Part shown: piece by piece, positions 57,483-64,000 of the stretch | Layout of the letters: each line of letters begins with the position of its first letter | Numbering within the stretch: the first letter of the stretch is position 1 | Assembly (NCBI GenBank): GCA_029298735.1 | Contig: JANSLP010000053.1 | Span: forward strand, 62,001-126,000 | Reading direction: 5' to 3' | DNA length: 64,000 bases | From: Ophiostoma sp. CBS 140.51 | Taxonomy: Eukaryota; Ascomycota; Sordariomycetes; Ophiostomatales; Ophiostomataceae | Program-made: the position numbers and the translations under genes | Notes under the pieces: model-generated | Databases searched by the model: none | What the model saw: only the letters and a program-made list of their open reading frames with translations | Told to the model about the DNA's origin: nothing

Positions 57483-58653
57483 GGTGAGGGAAGAGAGGTG
57501 AAGGGGGGGGGAATGAGAGGAGAGGCTGAAGAGGCTCAAGAATGAGATATGACGAAATAAGAATGAGTGAAGCTGTATTTCGTTTCTGAAGACCTTGTCG
57601 AGTCTGAGACAGAACAGACGGGAGAACAGACGGGAAAGCAGCCCTTTTATTCACCAGCTGGGGTGGTCGTGCACGTAAATTGTGACTCTCTCTGCTTGCA
57701 CCCTGCCCCTTTTGGCGTTGCTATTGTTGCTATTGTTCTCAACCTGTCAATGCAGAATGTTGTGTTGGTTGTTGGTTGTTGGTTGTTGGTTCTTGGTTCT
57801 AACATTTGTTTGAAAGAGATCGATCGCGACTTGAAAGCGCGCTGCCCACGCTAAAATTTTGGAGCAAAAGCTTCCACCTGCTGCTTTCGGAGAAGAACAG
57901 AACGTGGCGCTAAAACGGTCAGCTAAGGGTCGCTCTGCCGCGCCTGGCCGGCGTCTTACCTAATAAATGCAACCCTCCAGAGAGAGACAGTTGTCAACTC
58001 GAACCCGATCAATTCGTGTCGATGCAGATTGTGATGTCCTAGAAATCGTTGAACGACTATTTTTATATTTATTTATTTAAGTTGACATACTAGTTTAACA
58101 TGACGGCGACTACCGAACCAGATGCCATGTTCTGTGTGGTCTGGCACGATCTGGCTCGCCGCCGAGATTTACCCGCCAAACAGCGCTGAATGACACTGAA
58201 ACCCACTGACGACGTATGCCAAGTGATGCGCTAGAGTCGCTGCACTCTAGTTGTCTTCATACAGTATGGGGGTTCCACTTGGACAACCCCTCCGGTCTGC
58301 ACCAATTGACCGCAAATGTCCCAATTGTTCCAGCTCCTTCTTGGAATACGGGCAACGCCCAGCACTGCCTTCGCGGGTTAATTACGACCTGCCCCCGTTG
58401 CGTTGACAAACGCCAAACGCCGTTACAACCTGACGGCGTGATTCTTGCCTTTCTTGGCCGAAAGCTCCGCACTTGCACTGGACACGTTAACACGACAAGA
58501 CAAGTTGGAAATCACGACAGCGTCAGAACAGGAAATACGACACATATAAAGGACGTTCTGCCCAACAAGGTAGCCGTGTCAATTGTAATTGTATTGTACA
58601 TATCATTACACTCTTTATACACACTCTTTTTTTGACGCTCCCTCGCTCTCAAT
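57483..58653. other. Divergent intergenic region, STE14 to acetyltransferase
   Basis: Promoters of both flanking genes lie here. A (GTTGGTT)n-type tandem repeat is at about 57768-57798. No gene recognised. Confidence 0.5.
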
Positions 58654-59346
58654 ATGGCCGCCCCCACCAACACCGCTCCTGTGCCGGCCGAGTCGGTTCC
58701 CACAAAGATTCCCTCCACACCCGAAGAGCTTAAGGAGAACCGCCGCCGCATGCTCGAGGGCGAACTCTACTTTGCCTTCACGCCCGACCTCATTGCCGAG
58801 CGCCGTCGCTGCGCCCAGGCCTGCCACCTCTTCAACCAGGCACAGCGCGATGCACCCCGCCGCGACCTGGTCGCGCTTTGGAAGAAGCTGATTATGGACG
58901 ACAAGCCGCAGCCGCCGCAGGCCGACACGCCCGAAGCCGACGAGGCCCTGTTTGGGGACGAACCATGGGTCGAGCTGCCGCTGCGGGCCGACTATGGCTA
59001 CAACATTATGCTGGGCGAGGGCGTCTATGTCAATGCCAACAGCACATGGATCGACACGTCGCCCATCCGCGTGGGCGCACGCACGCTGATTGGCCCCAAC
59101 TGCTCCTTTTATAGCGGTGGCCACCCGCTGGACGGTGCCGTGCGGAACGGCATCAAGGGTCCCGAGTCGGGCAAGCCCATTGTTATTGGCGAGGACTGCT
59201 GGCTTGGCGGCAATGTGACGGTGGTGCCTGGTGTGACGATTGGTGCGGGCTCGACGGTCGGCGCGGGCAGTGTCGTGACCAAGGATGTGCCGCCGCGGGT
59301 GATCGTCGCTGGTAATCCTGCGCGAGTGATCCGGAAGTTGGACTGA
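58654..59346 (+). CDS. Maltose/galactoside O-acetyltransferase-like (LbH hexapeptide family)
   Basis: Single exon, 230 residues, start context AATATGGCC. An N-terminal MAC domain (ELKENRRRMLEGELYFAFTP) precedes the left-handed beta-helix. The fold's hexapeptide ladder is clear from GYNIMLGEGVYVNANSTWID to VTIGAGSTVGAGSVVTKDVP. The catalytic His lies in FYSGGHPLDGAVRNG, and the trimer/CoA segment is GEDCWLGGNVTVVPGVT. Maa, LacA and NodL in bacteria transfer acetyl from acetyl-CoA to sugar 6-hydroxyls. Fungal homologues are common and mostly uncharacterised. Acceptor sugar unknown. Predicted cytosolic. Confidence 0.9.
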   Translation: MAAPTNTAPVPAESVPTKIPSTPEELKENRRRMLEGELYFAFTPDLIAERRRCAQACHLFNQAQRDAPRRDLVALWKKLIMDDKPQPPQADTPEADEALFGDEPWVELPLRADYGYNIMLGEGVYVNANSTWIDTSPIRVGARTLIGPNCSFYSGGHPLDGAVRNGIKGPESGKPIVIGEDCWLGGNVTVVPGVTIGAGSTVGAGSVVTKDVPPRVIVAGNPARVIRKLD

Positions 59347-59462
59347 ACACCGCAAGGGGACTCGGTAGAAAGGATGGTCGAGGAGAACGTCGACAGTCGC
59401 ATCGTAATCGATAGATCGATAATAGAAAGCCTGTTTTTTTTTGTTCTTTGCACTTTGCTCGC

Positions 59463-60010
59463 TCACAATCCGCCCTGTATACTAAACGACGAGATGACAA
59501 TGACGAGCAGGTTCGCCCAGCCCCAGATGAAGGGGATCCACGTCGACATCCAGAATGGGCCGGCAAGGTAGGCTGCGCCAATACTAAGGGAGGAGCGTTA
59601 GCGACGACCGCACCCTGCGTAGCAGGTAATCGTAATTCATGACGGTGCCCGACTCACATTAAGCCCACAAAGCTTCCCGCAAACAAAGCCTCGACACCCG
59701 CAACCACAGTGTACACGACCGGAATCGTCCACAGGTACCGCCAGTACTCGGGGCGGCCCGAGTAGATGAGCTGCATCGCCAGCGCAATCGCTGCCGCGCC
59801 CATGTGGAAGATGGCGTACAGAATCATGGTCCATAGCAGCGTGAAGCGCCAAATATCGTACAGATAATACAAACTGCCGTGCAAAGTTGGTGTCTGTGGC
59901 GGCCAGTAGAGGCCCGGAAAGGCCGGTGTCTTGTAGCCCGGCGGCGCCTGGCTGAAGGCGGCATAGGACGTGCCAAAAGCCGCGCGAGCGGTCGTTGTCG
60001 AGGACGACAT
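59463..60010 (-). CDS. Small four-helix membrane protein, TMEM170-like
   Basis: Exon 1 is 60010-59658 and exon 2 is 59583-59463, with a 74-bp intron; 157 residues. A cytosolic head with SSSTTTARAAF leads to a conserved GLYWPPQTPTLHGSLYYLYD. Four membrane segments follow: around WRFTLLWTMILYAIFHMGAA, WTIPVVYTVVAGVEALFAG, a short one through the splice (GLIIGAAYLAGPFW) and IPFIWGWANLLVIVIS. The layout and the W-x-L/F-x-H-M turn resemble TMEM170 family proteins, which in animals influence ER-sheet and nuclear-envelope shape. The family call is moderate; the membrane-protein call is firm. It ends convergently with the acetyltransferase, 116 bp apart. Confidence 0.72.
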
Positions 60011-60435
60011 GGTGACAGGTCAAGGAGGTTGTGGCGGTCGCATTGTTGGATGGAGTTCGTCGGTGATGGATAATGTCAGACGATTGTTTGTTTTGTTGTC
60101 GCTGGATGCACCTGCCAATTCCCCCTGTAGTAATTTGCGATGACGCGCCTGCCTTTGAGAGCTAATCCGTGCTGGGCGGGCTTACGTAATTTTTCTGGGC
60201 ATAACAAGGGGTATTAAACTGACAAAACAACAGCACCCAGAGGACATTCAAATGGGCAAATCTTTATTTAATTCTAGTAAATAATTATGTAAAACTTTTT
60301 AAATAATAGAACACAACGACATATAAAGTTTTCTTATTTTTTCTGACTTGAATTGGTGCATCTGAATAGACTTGAAGATGATGTTGACAGTGTGATATGT
60401 GCACGCAACGCTACTTCCTCACCAACTTCCACCTC
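60011..60435. other. Intergenic region
   Basis: AT-rich, no gene seen. Lies between the TMEM170-like start and the SDR 3' end. Confidence 0.5.
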
Positions 60436-61364
60436 TTATGTCTGGAACTTCAGCCCACCACTTGCACAAATGACACTGCCCGTTGTCCACGCCGAGTCTG
60501 CTCCGCACAGCATTCCCACGACGGCCGCCACTTCCCGCCAGTAGCCCGGTCGGCGGCCGCCCATTTTGGCCGTGGCCAGCTTCACCAGCGTCGGATCGTC
60601 AATGCCTGGGCGCACTGCACTGAGTGGGCAAGCTTGTTGGAACGGGTCCATCTCTTTCCAGAATGCCTCTCCGGCGGCAAAGTACATGTCGCCCTCCACT
60701 GGACCCGGGTTCACGGCATTGACCGTCGCTCTCTCTGCCAGCTCTCGCGCCCACGTCCGCGTCATGCTCTCCAGCGCGGCCTTGGTACCGCCGTAGACCG
60801 TCTGCGTGGCGAAGCCGATACTCGAAGACACGCTGCTAATATTGACGATGCGGCCGGACCGGTCGTGGGGGAGCCACTCCATCAGTGCTTGCGTCACCAA
60901 AATCGGCGCCAAGACGTTGACAGCGTACTGCCGGTGAAAGTCGGCCACGGGAACCTCGCCGAGGCGGTGGTTGCCGCCGATGCCGGCGTTGTTGATGAGG
61001 ATGTCGAGCTGGGGTGCCTTTCCAGCCGAGGAGGAAAACTCTTTAAAGTCTGCTGCCACCTTGGCTGCAGCGGACTCACCCTCTGCAAGATCAGCCTGCG
61101 TCACAGCAATCATCACACCATGGTCCCGACGGAGCTCGTCGGCCAGCTCGAGGGCGGCCTTGGTGGATGAGTCGGATGTGTAGACGCCGTGAACGTTGGC
61201 ACCCTTCGTGGCCAGAGTACGAGCGATGGCGGCGCCGATACCTGGGAGTGTAAGTGTTTTATCTGCTCCTGACTTTGGAGATGACCATGCATACCTCGTG
61301 AGAACCCGGTGACGACGGCATACTTGTCCTCAAGAGAGCGGGGAACAAGACGAGGAGATGACAT
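60436..61364 (-). CDS. Short-chain dehydrogenase/reductase (classical SDR)
   Basis: Exon 1 is 61364-61295 and exon 2 is 61241-60436, with a 53-bp intron splitting the glycine motif; 291 residues. The rebuilt NAD(P)-binding motif is TGFSRGIG at 19-26. Downstream signatures are intact: LDILINNAGIGG, the Ser in IVNISSVSSS, and YGGTK with the catalytic Tyr and Lys. The substrate pocket ends NPGPVEGDMYF. Classical SDRs oxidise or reduce alcohols, ketones and related groups; the likeness is to the family of fungal polyketide ketoreductases and sugar/steroid dehydrogenases, and the substrate is unknown. NADPH preference is plausible but not read directly. Confidence 0.92.
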
Positions 61365-61923
61365 GGTAAGGTTTTAAAGCACTGGTCTTCTTATTTTTCT
61401 TACTTCTTTTCTGGACTTCACAAAGGACTTGCTTGGCCACCATGATCAATGAAGAGAGTCTTTGTTGCTCTTTAAAGACACCTCAGATGCCCCTCCAGCT
61501 GCGGAGTTTCTCAAAACATCCCGCCATGAGAGCTGTGGCACGCTTTACGGCTTTGTATTCTTTTCGTCTTTATGGTCCGACGGGATCATGTCAAATACAT
61601 ACATATTTGAAACCGACCCGTGGCCTACCAGCCAAAAACTACACGCTGATAAGACCAATTACAGATATCCACTGTCGGTCACTGGGGTCCGTATCCCTAA
61701 ATCTATCAACGTGATAACTTCCACAAAAATTGTGGCCGTTGACACATCGTGAAAGTTGCGGAGTATCTGTACTTGGGTTAGTGTCTGATTGTTTGCTGTA
61801 ACACCGAAGTACGGCCTGCCACTACGGCCCGGAAGGTTGATTCACCAACGGAGTCAGCACGGAGACGGACGGAGTTAGTCACAAAACTGTTTTATTACTA
61901 TTTATCTGTTTCGACTTTCCCGT
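61365..61923. other. Intergenic region
   Basis: Promoter of the SDR on the right-hand side and the 3' flank of the NmrA-like gene. No gene recognised. Confidence 0.5.
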
Positions 61924-62838
61924 TCATGACTTCTCAAACCCCTCGATATATTTTGCAACATCCGTCACGGAAATGCCCCGCTGTGCGTTGACCGTCTTGG
62001 CCTTGTCCCAAGCCACGCCCCGGCCTTGCGCAAACGTGTCACGGTACTTGACCATGGTGTCGCTGGGCGATGCCGCCAACTGTTGTTGCAGTATCGGCAG
62101 ATCCCAGAGCTCTCGTTTAAATGTGGTGCTGTAGTGCTTGTCCACCAAGTCCGCCAGCTCGCCGTACGAGATCGTGCCGCCGGCCACAAACACGACTTGC
62201 CTCTCGATACCTTGAGGGTCGAGAAGCACGTCCGCCGTCACAGTACCAATGTCCACCGGCGTCGTGACCGTAATGCGGTTGTCCCATTGCCCCAGGCCGC
62301 GTACTGTCTTTTCCGGGATGTCAACAACGCCAAACGCCGGCAGAAACAGAAAGCTCATAAACAGGCCCGTCGAGACAATGATCCAGTTCGTCGTCATGTT
62401 GTCGGGCGACCTCAACAGCTTGCGCACCGCCAGTTGTTCGTCAAACAGGTCCTGGGTGCTGCCTTCGCCAATAATGTCGTAGTTCATGCCGAACTGCCAC
62501 GGGATGAAGCGAGGGACTTTGGCTTGGAGGACGGCCTGGGCCAGTTTTGTTTGTGTGCCGGAAGGCAAGCCCATACCGTTGCAGGAGACGACTGTATTGT
62601 GACGGGCAAACAGAGAAGCGAGGTCGTCTACGGATGCTGCAAGGATGTCGGCCGTCTCAATGACGACGTGGAGATCATCCCGGATGTGCCTCAACAGCTT
62701 AGCACGTTCTGGGTCCGTAGAAGTGGCTGCCCGCAGGAGAACAGCAACCTTCTTGCCGTTGCGTTTCGGGTGCTTGGCGAGTGCTTCCAGGACTGCGAGG
62801 CCCAGCTCACCGGCGCCGAGGACCAAGATGCCGGACAT
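61924..62838 (-). CDS. NmrA-like / isoflavone-reductase-like NAD(P)-binding protein
   Basis: Single exon, 304 residues, start at 62838 inside GGCATGTCCGGC. The N-terminal dinucleotide motif is ILVLGAGELGLAVLEALAKH. Further family marks are VVSCNGMGLPSGTQTKL and VPRFIPWQFGMNYD, and the domain closes with an alpha-helical C-terminus (VTDVAKYIEGFEKS). NmrA-like and isoflavone-reductase-like proteins are atypical SDRs; some are redox sensors that regulate transcription factors, others are reductases in secondary metabolism. The conserved Lys of true isoflavone reductases is not evident, so a regulatory or alternative role is possible. Confidence 0.87.
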   Translation of the reverse strand: MSGILVLGAGELGLAVLEALAKHPKRNGKKVAVLLRAATSTDPERAKLLRHIRDDLHVVIETADILAASVDDLASLFARHNTVVSCNGMGLPSGTQTKLAQAVLQAKVPRFIPWQFGMNYDIIGEGSTQDLFDEQLAVRKLLRSPDNMTTNWIIVSTGLFMSFLFLPAFGVVDIPEKTVRGLGQWDNRITVTTPVDIGTVTADVLLDPQGIERQVVFVAGGTISYGELADLVDKHYSTTFKRELWDLPILQQQLAASPSDTMVKYRDTFAQGRGVAWDKAKTVNAQRGISVTDVAKYIEGFEKS

Positions 62839-64000
62839 GCCGATGCGTGTAAGTTTGTGGGATATACTCTGTAAATTGACGTGTTGTGTGGCTGCCGGAT
62901 ATCAAGAGTCTGGAACATTGCACTGTCGTAGGGCTGGATTTATAGAAACGGTCGACATGGGACATGGACATGCGCCTCTTACACAGCTTGGAGCTTGGGG
63001 ACTTTGTCCATTTAGTGCATTTGGAATCCAACGTCGTGCGGCCTTAGTGGTCGAGAGCTGTGTTTAAGTCCGCCTTTTAGCGTGTCAGAACGTCAGAATG
63101 CATTACTAATTGTGTCGATGCTTGATAATGGAGGATGCGCGATGTACACATAGACTGGGGAAATATGTACAATTTCCGGAGCGTGTCAAGCCTGCCGAGA
63201 CAAAAATTGTCGTGAGATCATAAGCACGAAGTAGAATGCTTTGTAGGCTCAAAAGTCTCCTTTTAAATCCGCCCAGGAGACTGCTTGTGCAAAAAGAACA
63301 TATAAAATAATGCATAGTATTTATGACTGTCTCTGTGCGTTTATTACTATCTTTTAATTGCATATATATATATATATAAAAGGAAGAAGTTAAAACTGAA
63401 AGACATGCACATTACCGGCTTTGTTTACCTTGAATTTTATTTGGTCACTTCCTACTGCAGTTTGTTTGTGTGTGTCTTCATGTTTCTTGATCGCAAAAGT
63501 CCTAATACATCCTAAATGGACACATACACACCGGGAATGCTCGCCTGCAGACATTAGACTGGTCAGCGACAAGGCAGGATTGGCCTAAGGATAATTCGCA
63601 AGCTAAGCCTTCAAATTTGACCTTTCGGATGTGTTGAAGCCATCACTAAAAATCTAAGAGGATGATAGGTTACAAAATATACTCAAAATTGTATGAGGTG
63701 GGAGTTCGTAGAATAGCATTTCATCTGCATACAAGTTAGACGTGTAGGCGTAATTCAATATGTAGGTATTTCCATAGGACCGTTTGTGTTCTACAATTAA
63801 CGCCTACGTTATCACAATAAAAATTACTCTGGTCCTGACCGAAATGCAACCCCAAGATAGATCAAAGTGTCAATATTATGTTGGCAGCTCGGCTAAGGTA
63901 GACACTCGGAACATGTGGGCGGTGGTTTGTCGAGGATATGATTGGTGAGACCTGGAGGTTCGTCGAGGATGGGGTGTGGGGAAGTACTGTGTCAAAACTT
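62839..64000. other. Right-end gene-less region
   Basis: No recognisable gene. An (AT)n microsatellite is at 63362-63379. Several short frames lack coding character. The window ends inside this region. Confidence 0.5.
63362..63379. repeat. (AT)n microsatellite
   Basis: About nine AT units between TTAATTG-C and AAAAGG, in non-coding DNA. Confidence 0.9.

Noticed and set aside
1..64000. CRISPR arrays, rRNA genes and bacterial-type operons
   Set aside because: No regularly spaced repeats, no conserved rRNA segments, and gene structure is eukaryotic throughout.

Overview
The window is nuclear DNA of a filamentous ascomycete (Pezizomycotina, most likely Sordariomycetes). Coding regions are GC-rich and split by short introns of about 53-95 bp with GT...(CTAAC)...AG signals. 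Intergenic leaders are long and pyrimidine-rich. Several families are typical of these fungi: GPI-anchored cysteine-rich wall proteins, a CFEM-like protein and an UstYa-type (DUF3328) oxidase. Order or genus cannot be fixed by eye. Exon joins were worked out by hand from splice signals, reading frame and family conservation.

Layout. 1-4671: no recognisable gene. 4672-15687: cysteine-rich GPI protein (+), CorA-type transporter (-, five exons), CFEM-like GPI protein (+), NADAR-domain protein (+), ATP adenylyltransferase (+). 16048-19047: EMC1 (-). 19048-24523: about 5.5 kb with no recognisable gene. 24524-35484: EF-hand protein resembling myosin regulatory light chain (+), TPR-DnaJ co-chaperone (+), Sec63 (+). 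36195-39272: divergent RPB6 (-) and TFIIIA (+). 39796-46967: His-rich ZIP transporter (-), mitochondrial endonuclease G (+), PFS2 (-). 50289-52178: DGAT1-type acyltransferase (+). The right end looks accessory: a perfect 19-bp inverted repeat, an UstYa-family gene with a disrupted 5' half, an alpha/beta hydrolase, a copia gag relic, the housekeeping STE14 (-), a maltose-O-acetyltransferase-like enzyme (+), a TMEM170-like membrane protein (-), a short-chain dehydrogenase (-) and an NmrA-like protein (-).

How they fit together. Much of the window is housekeeping. EMC1 and Sec63 act in ER membrane and secretory protein biogenesis, and DGAT1 makes storage lipid in the same membrane. RPB6 is shared by all three nuclear RNA polymerases, TFIIIA serves 5S rRNA transcription, and PFS2 serves mRNA 3'-end formation. 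The right-hand enzymes could be a decayed secondary-metabolism neighbourhood, but no core synthase or repeat-bearing peptide precursor is visible, so that is only a suggestion.

Best candidate for something undescribed: the TPR-DnaJ co-chaperone frame stays open for 101 codons beyond its TGA stop (context TGA-C). It encodes an acidic linker and one strong transmembrane helix, with no in-frame ATG of its own. This suggests stop-codon readthrough, or an unseen splice form, giving a membrane-anchored version of a soluble co-chaperone.
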